A DNA stretch of 49,180 bases. Origin: an uncultured Saprospiraceae bacterium. GTDB taxonomy: Bacteria; Bacteroidota; Bacteroidia; Chitinophagales; Saprospiraceae. The position numbers and the translations under genes are program-made. Position 1 is the stretch's first letter, and every line of letters starts with the position of its first letter. The notes under the pieces were generated by a model. It searched no databases and was not told the origin of the DNA. It saw only the letters and a program-made list of their open reading frames with translations. Below, in pieces: positions 1-8,532 of the stretch. The stretch is taken from the NCBI GenBank assembly GCA_938003955.1, contig CALKXE010000188.1, positions 1 through 49,180 of the forward strand, written 5' to 3'.

Positions 1-966
1 GTAACGTCATCAGTGAGTGTTAGTGGAGGAACTATGGTAGATGTGAATGTTACAGAATTCGTTGGATTACACGATAATAATAAAGACTTGGTCGTAACTC
101 TCATTTCTCCGACGGGTACAAGAGTGGTCATGTTTGATAAAATATGTAATCAATCACACTTCAACTGTACGTTTGATGATGCCTCTAACTCATCTGTAAA
201 ATGCCCACTAAATGCTGCAGGAAAAACATATAGACCAAAAAACAAATTCGAAGCATTCAATGGTGAACAAGCAAATGGTGTATGGACACTGGAAATAGAT
301 GACACCTCTCCTGGAAATGGTGGAGAGTTACAATCATTTACACTAGAAGTGTGTTCTAGCCAATCTGTAGAAAGTCCATTTATCGTTAACAATAACGAAA
401 TCCTATTGCCATGGAATCAAACTAAAACAATATCGACATCAGAACTCAAAGTGGAAGACAGTAATAATTCTGCTGCTGAATTAGCATATACATTAGTTGA
501 ACTGCCAGCTGGCGGCCAATTAAAATATGACGGAAACTCTGTTTCCATTTCTGATCAATTCACTCAGTCAGATATTGATAGTGGCAAATTAACGTATGTT
601 TCTGGAGGTTGGAATTATAGTACATACTTCTCATTTACAGTAATAGATGGTGAAGGTGGATTCTTAGGCATTAATAACTTTAACATTAAAGTGAATAACC
701 CTAATGGAACATTCGATGCAGCTATCGCAAATGAAATTTCTGTATACCCTATCCCAGCTAATGAGAGACTTACAATTGATCTGTCTGAATCTAATGAGAT
801 ATTTACTTCTTATGACCTAATAAATGTTAATGGTCAACTATTGACAACAGGAAAAATAGACAGTAAAACACTATCCGTAGATGTGAGTCAATTTGCAACT
901 GGTGTTTACTTTCTAAATATTAAAAATGGCCGATACTCAATTCCTAAAAGAATAGTGATAGACTAA
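1..966 (+). CDS. Secreted P-domain / cadherin-like protein with T9SS C-terminal domain (5' end missing)
   Basis: The reading frame is already open at base 1, so only the C-terminal 321 codons are present and the usable GTG at 13 is not the true start. Three parts are visible. Roughly 30-355 is a proprotein-convertase P-domain (beta-sandwich; it contains GVWTLEIDD and ends at a Cys-containing strand). Roughly 376-690 resembles a cadherin-like/CSPG repeat (QFTQSDIDSGKLTYVSGG). 736-963 is a type A T9SS sorting domain (ISVYPIPANERLTIDL, then GVYFLNIKNG). Known biology: such tails direct proteins through the type IX secretion system to the cell surface or medium. P-domains often follow a subtilisin-like protease, so the missing N-terminal part may be a peptidase; that is inference. 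A strong terminator follows at 1127. Confidence 0.85.
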   Translation, partial: VTSSVSVSGGTMVDVNVTEFVGLHDNNKDLVVTLISPTGTRVVMFDKICNQSHFNCTFDDASNSSVKCPLNAAGKTYRPKNKFEAFNGEQANGVWTLEIDDTSPGNGGELQSFTLEVCSSQSVESPFIVNNNEILLPWNQTKTISTSELKVEDSNNSAAELAYTLVELPAGGQLKYDGNSVSISDQFTQSDIDSGKLTYVSGGWNYSTYFSFTVIDGEGGFLGINNFNIKVNNPNGTFDAAIANEISVYPIPANERLTIDLSESNEIFTSYDLINVNGQLLTTGKIDSKTLSVDVSQFATGVYFLNIKNGRYSIPKRIVID

Positions 967-1260
967 AACTCTATTTTCTAGGCATACCGTTTCTCTCTAA
1001 ATCTTGCATTTAAAATTATGGTATAATGCTAATATGTGAGGGATAGCTTTCGCAGAAAACACGCGTTATTGAACGGCACTTATTAAATAAGTGATATCTT
1101 CAATAGTAGTAGGTATAAAAATTATAAAAGAGATTGAAACAGTGTTTCAATCTCTTTTTTTGTTGCAATCAAATCAAGAATATGGCTTAACTAAAGTATT
1201 TATTATAAAATTTGTACTTCATTGATTTTATATCATTATCTTTTCCATAAAACAAATCAT
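967..1260. other. Gene-free stretch with possible small RNA and terminator
   Basis: No convincing ORF on either strand. It holds a TATAAT-like hexamer near 1022, a small inverted repeat CACTTAT/ATAAGTG near 1078-1094, and the terminator at 1127-1157. The distance between the upstream stop codon and the terminator (about 160 nt) is long for a plain 3' UTR and could hide a short transcript; this is only a suggestion. Confidence 0.4.
1127..1157 (+). terminator. Rho-independent terminator
   Basis: A perfect 14-bp stem (AAAGAGATTGAAAC with GTTTCAATCTCTTT) closes a 3-nt loop and runs straight into a T tract. It ends the transcript of the P-domain protein or of a short RNA made from the preceding gap. 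Confidence 0.9.
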
Positions 1261-2619
1261 ATGAAAGTTGCATATACTATCCTCTGTTTCTTTTTTGCCG
1301 TTTCAGCAACATATTCCCAATCTCCCCCCATACAAGATGATAGGATTTATGAAATAATTCAATCTGTCTCTGCAGATCGCTTAGAGGCCGATATAACTAA
1401 GTTAGCCAACTTTGGCACAAGACATACATTATCCGACACTGTATCTAACACCAGAGGAATAGGCGCAGCAAGAAGATGGATCAAAGCAGAGTTTGATGCT
1501 ATTTCATCTGGATGTAATGGTTGTCTAGAGGTAAAATATCAACGCGGATTAGTCAAGAAAGGAGAATCTAGAAGAATTCCAGATGATACATGGATAGTAA
1601 ATGTCATGGCGATCAAAAGAGGTACAAAATACCCGAATAGATATATCATAATGAGTGGTGATATAGATTCAAGAATCAGTGATCCACTTAATTATACTGA
1701 CGATAGTCCTGGAGCAAATGATAATGCATCAGGTATGGCTGGAGTCATAGAGGCTGCAAGAGTACTTTCATCATACAATTTCGAATCCAGCATTATTTTC
1801 GTAGGTCTTTCAGGTGAAGAACAAGGCCTGTTTGGTGGTAAAATAATGGCAGAACAAGCAAAACAAGATGGATGGAATATTATAGGCATCCTCAATAATG
1901 ATATGATAGGAAATATCAAGGGAATCGATGGAATAATAGACAATCGAAGCTTCAGAATATTCTCAGAAGCGAATAGTCCTGATGAAGATGAACAAAAAAG
2001 AATTTGGAAGCGATTTTATGGTGGAGAAGTTGATGGACCTAGTCGTCAATTAGCAAGATACGTGCATAAGACAACGAGTCAATATATGCCTGAGATGAAA
2101 CCAAAAATGATATACCGACTAGATCGATTTGGAAGAGGAGGACACCACAGGCCTTTTAATGATGCAGGATTCCCTGGGATAAGAATTATGGAAACTCATG
2201 AGAACTACAATATGCAGCACCAGGATATCCGTGTAGAAGATGGTATATCATACGGTGATGTCCTTGAAGGCGTAGATTTTGACTTTTGCTCTAAACTTAC
2301 AGCTGTGAATGCAATCAATCTTGCTGCCATCGCCTGGTCACCCGAACCTCCCGCAGGTTTAATGATCGGAGGAGCTGTAAATCCCTCTACAAAACTTAAG
2401 TGGGATGCTAGTATTGACACTCATGTTACTGGCTATATAGTGCACTGGAGAGACACTACAGCTCCGCAATGGCAGTATAGTAGATATGTAGGAAATGTAA
2501 CTGAGTTCACATTGAAAAATATAGTAATTGATAATTACCTTTTCGGTGTATCTTCTGTAAGTAAGAACGGACATCAAAGTGTGGTTGCTTATCCTACTAC
2601 ACTGATCCCTAGGCGGTGA
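1261..2619 (+). CDS. Exported M28-family zinc peptidase with C-terminal fibronectin-III-like domain
   Basis: The ATG at 1261 is preferred over the upstream in-frame TTG at 1222 because it begins a clean signal peptide (MKVAYTILCFFFAVSATYSQ). Residues about 50-375 match the M28 aminopeptidase fold: SPGANDNASG carries the bridging Asp, GLSGEEQGLFGG the catalytic and metal-binding Glu pair, NNDMIGN a metal Asp, and GGHHRPFNDAGFPGI the late His. The position normally occupied by the first zinc His (HxDS in the family) reads D134-I-D136-S, so a ligand is changed. Residues about 375-450 look like a fibronectin type III module. The likely role is periplasmic or extracellular peptide trimming. The gene converges on the next one with only 3 bases between the stop codons. 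Confidence 0.85.
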   Translation: MKVAYTILCFFFAVSATYSQSPPIQDDRIYEIIQSVSADRLEADITKLANFGTRHTLSDTVSNTRGIGAARRWIKAEFDAISSGCNGCLEVKYQRGLVKKGESRRIPDDTWIVNVMAIKRGTKYPNRYIIMSGDIDSRISDPLNYTDDSPGANDNASGMAGVIEAARVLSSYNFESSIIFVGLSGEEQGLFGGKIMAEQAKQDGWNIIGILNNDMIGNIKGIDGIIDNRSFRIFSEANSPDEDEQKRIWKRFYGGEVDGPSRQLARYVHKTTSQYMPEMKPKMIYRLDRFGRGGHHRPFNDAGFPGIRIMETHENYNMQHQDIRVEDGISYGDVLEGVDFDFCSKLTAVNAINLAAIAWSPEPPAGLMIGGAVNPSTKLKWDASIDTHVTGYIVHWRDTTAPQWQYSRYVGNVTEFTLKNIVIDNYLFGVSSVSKNGHQSVVAYPTTLIPRR

Positions 2620-2622
2620 ATA

Positions 2623-4074
2623 TTAACCTTCAGTTTCTGTTTTGTTCTTCCTTGATTTAAAATCAAAAATCACAATCAAAGAAGCATTCAAAAAGAAGAA
2701 TGGACCAATCTTATCAGCTTCAATAAGATCATTAATAAGACATAGTGCACATATAACTACCGTACTTAATGTGGCTGCCATTATGTATCTTTTAATTTTT
2801 TCATCTCTAAGTTGATGGTATACTCGCTCTCCACCAAGAATAATACTAAATATTAGCCCTAAAAAAATAAGGAACCCAATAATACCCTGCTCTACCAATG
2901 TCATAAGATAGTAACTGTGTATACCAGATTTTTCAGGATTATCACTAACATATGTCTCAAAACTCCGAACAGTATATTTTGTATAATGTGTATAAAAACT
3001 TGATGGTCCAAAACCCGTCAATGGTCTTTCTTGAATCATCTGCGATCCAGCAATCCATCTATAAACTCGTTCCATTGTAGATATATCCTCCATCTTTAGA
3101 GTGGCTTCCAATAGATTGTCAAATTCCTTATGAGCAACTGTATTCTCAAAATCAGGAGCAAAATCAAGGTATTTGTTATTAATGGAAAGGTAGCTTACAA
3201 GTAAAATAGCCATTAAACAAGATCCTGTTATTGCCAACTTACCAAGTTTGTATTTAAAGATAAAGAATGTACCAATCGAAATAAAAATACACAATTGAGC
3301 AGCTCTTGTATATGAAAAATATGTTCCTATAATGAAAAGCACTAAGGCTAATAACAAGTATTTTTTATAAATCCCAGATTCAGTATTCTTATAAAGTGCC
3401 CATATAAATGGCAGCACCACTACTACAATCGCTGAGTAGTTTACATGGTTTCTAAATATTGGTCGCACAACATGGTGAGAGCCAACAAAAGTAAACCCAT
3501 CAATAGCATGCCTAACCAATACTATGCATATGGCAAAAGTCAAACAAATGGATAATATCTTTACAATCAACTGGACATTTGCTAGATTTTTTATCATATG
3601 AAATGACAAGAAAAAAAATGGAATAATGTACCACAATTTAGCAAGGAAGAATTTATAAGATATAAGAGGAGACTGTGAATATAAACATGTGAAAAACATC
3701 CAAACCAAGTGTAAAATTACCAAAAGGCTAATAGGATGATAAAGGTGCTTAAGAGAAACAGAACTCATATTAGTAATAAAAACTATGAATGCAATCCCCG
3801 TAAGCCCGAGCATGATGGGTTCTGTCGGTAAGTCTGTACCAAAACTACCTAGATATATCTCTACTGAAAATGGAAGCACAGCCCAAAACCCGTAATACAA
3901 TATTCTATAGTCTTTGATAATTGCAATGGCCCCTAATATACCAATAGGAACTGCTGCCAAAAGAAAATTTTGTGTCAATAATCCCAAAACGGAAAACAAG
4001 ACAACAGCCGCAGTAAATGCAGTAAATATTGTCTTTTGAATATCCATTTTATCAGTCAATTTATTCGCCAGCAT
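2623..4074 (-). CDS. O-antigen ligase/polymerase-like membrane protein (Wzy/WaaL family)
   Basis: A 483-aa integral membrane protein with about ten to twelve hydrophobic segments. The long hydrophilic loop in the C-terminal half carries the family's typical pattern: RPLTGFGPSSFYTHYT, then GIHSYYLMTLVEQGIIGF, with the conserved His in the second. Members polymerise polysaccharide repeat units or attach glycan to a lipid acceptor at the periplasmic face. The ATG at 4074 overlaps the end of the Wzz-like gene by 14 bases, which suggests translational coupling; an alternative ATG at 4047 (MDIQKTIF) would remove the overlap. With the next two genes it forms the non-glycosyltransferase core of a polysaccharide export pathway. 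Ligase and polymerase cannot be separated by eye. Confidence 0.8.
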   Translation of the reverse strand: MLANKLTDKMDIQKTIFTAFTAAVVLFSVLGLLTQNFLLAAVPIGILGAIAIIKDYRILYYGFWAVLPFSVEIYLGSFGTDLPTEPIMLGLTGIAFIVFITNMSSVSLKHLYHPISLLVILHLVWMFFTCLYSQSPLISYKFFLAKLWYIIPFFFLSFHMIKNLANVQLIVKILSICLTFAICIVLVRHAIDGFTFVGSHHVVRPIFRNHVNYSAIVVVVLPFIWALYKNTESGIYKKYLLLALVLFIIGTYFSYTRAAQLCIFISIGTFFIFKYKLGKLAITGSCLMAILLVSYLSINNKYLDFAPDFENTVAHKEFDNLLEATLKMEDISTMERVYRWIAGSQMIQERPLTGFGPSSFYTHYTKYTVRSFETYVSDNPEKSGIHSYYLMTLVEQGIIGFLIFLGLIFSIILGGERVYHQLRDEKIKRYIMAATLSTVVICALCLINDLIEADKIGPFFFLNASLIVIFDFKSRKNKTETEG

Positions 4075-5158
4075 AGATTTCTCGCCAGTTTATATCTTTA
4101 GTACCTTCTACTAATAGTACACCAAGGCAACTAAGTATAAAGGCCATCATTGTAAGTCCTAAAACAATAAACATACGTTTTGGTCTTGACTTTTCGAAAG
4201 GTACAGTCTCCTGCTCTACAATGTGCAACGTTGTAAAAGATTTATTATAACTAGATTGTAGTTTCTTTAATCTTTCTCTTTCCAACGATACTTCAGCTAT
4301 TCCTTTGTTCTGAGAAGTCTCTAATTGTTTTACAGGAAGCAATCCTTGATTGAATACTTTTATCAAGCTATCAGTTATTTCAATTTTACTTTTCAATCCT
4401 GCTACTACTGATTTAACCTTATTTATAGTATCTCGATGCAATTTATATTTAATCATTTCCTTCAGCTTCGCTTCATTCTCTGCTAGAGTACTCATGTTTT
4501 CAGTTGTCATTATGGCATAGCTACTCGCTTGCTCTTTACTATCCGTAATCTTATATTTATCCTTTAAAAGTGATAATGAATCACCATATATAGTCAACGT
4601 AGACGTCTGGTTTCTGATACCTTCTTCTAAAGATTTTATTGTCAACAGTTGACTTTCTTTGACTAGCCTTTGAGCTGTCTGATCTATTACTGAACGAATA
4701 TCTCTAACAATATCTCGAGCCATAATAGGATCCGTATCTTCTACGCTTATCATTAGAGCATCGAATTTTGTCTTGGTCGTTTCATACAGTTTATCAAAAT
4801 GCAAAGCCAGCTTCGCCTTTCCTTTACGATTACTAGTATCTATATCATAGTGCTCTGCAAGATTAAACTTTTGAATAATGTAGTTCTTTACCGTACCACT
4901 ATTTGCAATAGAGAATAATCTATCCAAGTCTTCTCCTGTTCCATAAGTATAGAATAGTTTCTCATTTCCACCGATCGGATCGGGATTGGCTAATGTTGGG
5001 CTAGCCGCATACACAATGGCACTAGAGGTATAGTAGTCCGGCATAAGTAATGAACCTATAACACTAACAAGTCCAACGAGGCCGGTTACAATAAATATCT
5101 GTTTTTTCCATTTTGCCAAAGTTTTCAGCACATGGATAAGACTATAATCATTATTCAT
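4061..5158 (-). CDS. Wzz/GumC-type polysaccharide chain-length determinant
   Basis: 365 aa with the classic Wzz topology: a transmembrane segment near residues 18-40, a long periplasmic coiled-coil-rich region (about 45-325), and a second transmembrane segment near 328-352. The second segment is preceded by the motif FEKSRPKRMFIVLGL, which matches the Pro-containing signature of the family. There is no C-terminal tyrosine kinase domain, so this is the stand-alone form. Such proteins set the chain length of Wzy-made polymers. It sits between the Wzx-like gene (57 bases upstream) and the Wzy/WaaL-like gene (overlapping), consistent with one operon. Confidence 0.8.
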   Translation of the reverse strand: MNNDYSLIHVLKTLAKWKKQIFIVTGLVGLVSVIGSLLMPDYYTSSAIVYAASPTLANPDPIGGNEKLFYTYGTGEDLDRLFSIANSGTVKNYIIQKFNLAEHYDIDTSNRKGKAKLALHFDKLYETTKTKFDALMISVEDTDPIMARDIVRDIRSVIDQTAQRLVKESQLLTIKSLEEGIRNQTSTLTIYGDSLSLLKDKYKITDSKEQASSYAIMTTENMSTLAENEAKLKEMIKYKLHRDTINKVKSVVAGLKSKIEITDSLIKVFNQGLLPVKQLETSQNKGIAEVSLERERLKKLQSSYNKSFTTLHIVEQETVPFEKSRPKRMFIVLGLTMMAFILSCLGVLLVEGTKDINWREIYAGE

Positions 5159-5215
5159 TTTGAATTATCTGATTTTATATTCGATATGCTAAATTCACAT
5201 CAAACAGTACATTTT

Positions 5216-6667
5216 TTAAGTTGGATTCTTTTTCGAAATCAAGTCAGTAATCATACGGATGTCTACTAACCTAATAAATAACGCTCCTATTAGCGAAATG
5301 AATATACTTAAGACCGCTCTTATTATCCAATTCATAGGTAGGAATGCATAAATACTGCCAAAAATAAGGATGCAAAACAAACCAAAACCAAGAACAATAA
5401 AGAGTAAGCGTGTATTAATTTTCACTTTCATGATTGTAGCCACTAAAAATATCTGCCCAGCAGTCATTAATGTTTGCGTAATCAAGGTCGCTTTTGCCGC
5501 TCCTAATGCTTGTTGGTCAGGGATCAAATAATAATTTAATGCAAAATTTAAGACCACACCACTTATCAAAAGAAGATTGAATTTTTTAAGACTATTATTC
5601 GCAACTAACAAACTGCCGAAAATATAAGCGATCGAAAGTGCGATAAAACTGAACATGAGATACAGCATGATATCCCCATAGTAAGAAGTCGCATCAGCGT
5701 GTGCCCAATTCATGATTTCATGTCGATAAGTAATTGTAGCAGCTGCCCCAACAAAAGTTACTAGCACCATAAGTCTCAAACCAACATCAACCAAATCTTT
5801 TATAATCTTACTATCCTTAATATTCGAAGCATACATAGGTAACAACAATGCGGCAAATAAATACCCTATCATATTCAATGCATCTAGAAATCGATATCCA
5901 TATTCATAGATTCCTGACTCGCGACCTCCATCATCTAAGATATGCTCTAGCATCACAGAATCCATTCGAGTATACGCTGACATCGTCAATAAAATTAGTG
6001 CATATGGAGCACTCCACTTTAATAATTTCTTGGTGTAGTCCCATGAGAAGGTAAAACCTATTTTTCCTAAATGTTTATACAGTATTCCTAATGCGACAAC
6101 GCATGATATTCCAAATGCCGCCATTTGCCCATAGGCCAACCAGATAATCTCAAAGTTTTCTCGAAAAGGAGAAACCCATGACAACACCCCAAGGATAATA
6201 AGCATCAATACTTTATCGATAGTGGATAAAAGACTGTCTATTCTATATTTTCCTATCCCGGCAATATTTGTCCTTAGATAAATAAACAATGTACTCAAGA
6301 ACAGATTTGCCGTGACCACCATCATCAATGGTCGTAAAGATGGATCATAGCCCTTCCAAGCAAAATAGCCAATCGCCAATCCAAAATAAACCATACCCAA
6401 TATGACTTTCAAACCCAATATCCTAGGCAAGTGGAAGCCTAACTGATCTGGATTTTTGGCTATATTTTGAGAGTTGTAAGACTGTATACCGGGCTCATGG
6501 ATAAACTGTAATAAGAAAGCAATGTTAAACAAAACCTTGTACATCCCATACGTATCAACTCCTACCATATTCTGTATATGAAGATCTACTCCAAAAAGAT
6601 ATATTGGTTTAATCAGCAGATTAATACCTAGTAAGAATATAATATTTATGAGGAATTCTTTTTTCAT
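5216..6667 (-). CDS. Polysaccharide flippase (Wzx/MATE-like)
   Basis: 483 aa and almost entirely hydrophobic, with about 12-14 predicted membrane segments and charged residues confined to short loops. Length and the N-terminal layout fit the polysaccharide biosynthesis (Wzx/RfbX) branch of the MOP superfamily, which moves lipid-linked oligosaccharide from the cytoplasmic to the periplasmic leaflet. It is the promoter-proximal member of the wzx-wzz-wzy-like trio. No glycosyltransferase lies next to it in this window, so the sugar assembly genes must be elsewhere or the trio serves a polymer built by distant enzymes. Substrate specificity cannot be read from sequence. Confidence 0.78.
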   Translation of the reverse strand: MKKEFLINIIFLLGINLLIKPIYLFGVDLHIQNMVGVDTYGMYKVLFNIAFLLQFIHEPGIQSYNSQNIAKNPDQLGFHLPRILGLKVILGMVYFGLAIGYFAWKGYDPSLRPLMMVVTANLFLSTLFIYLRTNIAGIGKYRIDSLLSTIDKVLMLIILGVLSWVSPFRENFEIIWLAYGQMAAFGISCVVALGILYKHLGKIGFTFSWDYTKKLLKWSAPYALILLTMSAYTRMDSVMLEHILDDGGRESGIYEYGYRFLDALNMIGYLFAALLLPMYASNIKDSKIIKDLVDVGLRLMVLVTFVGAAATITYRHEIMNWAHADATSYYGDIMLYLMFSFIALSIAYIFGSLLVANNSLKKFNLLLISGVVLNFALNYYLIPDQQALGAAKATLITQTLMTAGQIFLVATIMKVKINTRLLFIVLGFGLFCILIFGSIYAFLPMNWIIRAVLSIFISLIGALFIRLVDIRMITDLISKKNPT

Positions 6668-6730
6668 TAAGCTCCGCCAAATATACGTGATTCTTAAATG
6701 ATATTGATCATTTGTGCATGCTTCGTATAA

Positions 6731-8230
6731 TTACTTGCTTATAACCAGCTTGGATGTTGCTGCAAAGTGATCATTTGATAATGATAACACATAAATTCCG
6801 GTAGGAAGCTCAGAAACTGAGTACAGTTTGAAAGAACCATCCAGTGAGAAAATTTCATCCTTTACGATTGCACCAATTGTATTATATATTCTTAAACTGA
6901 AGATCCCTGTCCATTTTGGATCGTAAAAAATCCGAATGAAATCGGAACATGGATTTGGGTGAATTTCGAATTCAATAAAATTATTTTGGATAGAAGAATT
7001 ATTAGGGTCATATTCTACAGCTCCTATATCTATTTTACCATTCACAATTCGTTGATTCCCATAAAGGTCTATTTCTAATGGATTATCAAGGTTTTCTCCT
7101 TGATCTATAGCTAGACTTAAATCATGCAAAGAAAAATCATTTTGCATTATATCTTTAAATGGATTTTCATCAGTGTAAATCATGCCTTCTCCACAAAATG
7201 CAGATTCACCAGCTAAATGTTCACAATCTGAATAATTTGTTAAGTTATTATTAAGCTCAAAAGGAATTTCAACTGAACCCGTCCCTCCCCAAACAATAGG
7301 AGTTGTATGTGTTGCAGATTCATCGTCCCAAAAAATGGAATTACTAACTTTAGTTATATCATTTGCAGATCTTAAAAAAATAGAATGTCCCTGTTCTAAT
7401 GCCATATTGTTCTTAAACAAACAATTACTAATTTTATAATCTGCCTGATAGGCAAGCAAATTAATTGCTCCGCCATTCACAGCAGTATTGTTAGAAAATA
7501 CTGAATTTAAGATATCAAGATTTTCCGGTCCACCTAACCATATTGCATCTCCATCACAAGAATTGTTTGAAAATATGCAATTATGTACAACTTGATCAAA
7601 GTCACCTGTAACAACGACTGCCCCACCTTTTAAAGAAGCATGATTATTATAAAATTGACAATTTTCTAATGTTAGACTAAAATCTGATTTTACTGCAGCC
7701 CCATAAGGTCCTTCGTTATTTCGAAAAATACAGTTCCTAATCATTCTTCCGTGTTCCATAGAAAGACCAGGGCCTAAGTAAGAATTTTCTATGACAACAC
7801 CATCTAGAATTTTTAAATAATAATAAGAAGTTACTACTGTTTTGGAATTATCATATTTATCCCCATTAACACCAATATCACCGCTAAAAATGGTTTGATA
7901 CTTTTCCCAATCCCTATTTTCTAAATTTGGATCCCCATTATTTGGGAATCCTCCTATCAGGTCTACCCCAAAAGGAACATAAAATGAAATTTCCTTTTCC
8001 TCTTCAGAACATGGGTTACAAATTACTGGCAGATATTCTCCCTCTGCTACCCAGATCGTTTCATCCGATTCTACAACTGCCAATGCACTATGTAGATCCA
8101 TTGAATTTTCCCAAGAAGACCCATCCATAGAGCCCGACGGAGTGACTTTGACGTAGTAATCTTGAGCTTGTATAGAATTGATGAATAAGGAAAGTAGTAA
8201 TACAATTAAAACGGAGTTGATAGTTTTCAT
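6731..8230 (-). CDS. Secreted parallel beta-helix protein with T9SS C-terminal sorting domain
   Basis: An upstream ATG at 8287 exists, but the ATG at 8230 starts a good signal peptide (MKTINSVLIVLLLSLFINSI, cleavage after AQA/AQ), so the protein is about 499 aa. Residues about 30-400 show repeated beta-helix turns (CIFRNNEGPYGAAV, CQFYNNHASLKGGAVV, CIFSNNSC, SVFSNNTAVNGGAINL), each with the N-N-x-A/G pattern of right-handed helices. The stretch LYGNQRIVNGKIDIGAVEY matches the choice-of-anchor Q type end of such proteins. The last ~80 residues (IEFEIHPNPCSDFIRI, LPTGIYVLSLSN) are a T9SS type A domain. Probable surface adhesin or polysaccharide-binding/degrading protein; no catalytic motif was identified. 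Confidence 0.85.
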   Translation of the reverse strand: MKTINSVLIVLLLSLFINSIQAQDYYVKVTPSGSMDGSSWENSMDLHSALAVVESDETIWVAEGEYLPVICNPCSEEEKEISFYVPFGVDLIGGFPNNGDPNLENRDWEKYQTIFSGDIGVNGDKYDNSKTVVTSYYYLKILDGVVIENSYLGPGLSMEHGRMIRNCIFRNNEGPYGAAVKSDFSLTLENCQFYNNHASLKGGAVVVTGDFDQVVHNCIFSNNSCDGDAIWLGGPENLDILNSVFSNNTAVNGGAINLLAYQADYKISNCLFKNNMALEQGHSIFLRSANDITKVSNSIFWDDESATHTTPIVWGGTGSVEIPFELNNNLTNYSDCEHLAGESAFCGEGMIYTDENPFKDIMQNDFSLHDLSLAIDQGENLDNPLEIDLYGNQRIVNGKIDIGAVEYDPNNSSIQNNFIEFEIHPNPCSDFIRIFYDPKWTGIFSLRIYNTIGAIVKDEIFSLDGSFKLYSVSELPTGIYVLSLSNDHFAATSKLVISK

Positions 8231-8388
8231 GCCAGACTCAAATTGGTTCAATTTGAACATAGCGGTATTCACTGAGAAAAGCAACAAAATCGTGTTGATC
8301 TCTTTGAATAGAGTCTCTAATATGACTTTTTACTAAAAAAATAGCTTTTGTAGATATATGTATAGTAGAGTGATTTCGTAATCATTTA

Positions 8389-8417
8389 ATTATAAAAATG
8401 AAAGGACTCCGTCCTTC
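8389..8417 (-). terminator. Terminator hairpin downstream of ileS
   Basis: Read on the minus strand, AAGGAC-GGA-GTCCTT is followed by TTCATTTTTAT, a short stem plus T-rich tail. It lies about 115 bases beyond the ileS stop codon and just after the 42-bp palindrome, so transcript ending here would carry that palindrome. Confidence 0.6.
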
Positions 8418-8427
8418 ATCAGTTATT

Positions 8428-8469
8428 AGGAATTGTGGATTAATAGAATTCTATTAATCCACAATTCCT
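8428..8469. repeat. Perfect 42-bp palindrome
   Basis: Bases 8428-8448 (beginning AGGAATTGTGGATTAATAG) are the exact reverse complement of 8449-8469; the centre is GAATTC. In RNA it can form a hairpin of up to 19 bp around an AATT loop. It is itself enclosed by GGACTC (8404-8409) and GAGTCC (8474-8479), which can extend the structure. It may be a terminator part, a protein-binding site or a mobile-element scar. Confidence 0.9.
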
Positions 8470-8532
8470 TACAAGAGTCCCTCCCTTTATAGTAGAAAAC
8501 CTTTTTACAGTAAGATTTAAAACAAATCAAAT

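Larger units (their letters stand above)
8231..8532. other. Intergenic region with strong palindromes
   Basis: This 302-base gap lies between the end of ileS and the start of the beta-helix gene, both on the minus strand. It holds two nested structures described separately: the 42-bp palindrome and a short hairpin with T tract. No ORF is supported. The promoter of the beta-helix gene must lie in about 8231-8390. Confidence 0.6.

Noticed and set aside
1222-1260. N-terminal extension of the M28 peptidase from TTG 1222
   Set aside because: The added residues precede a complete signal peptide that begins at ATG 1261.
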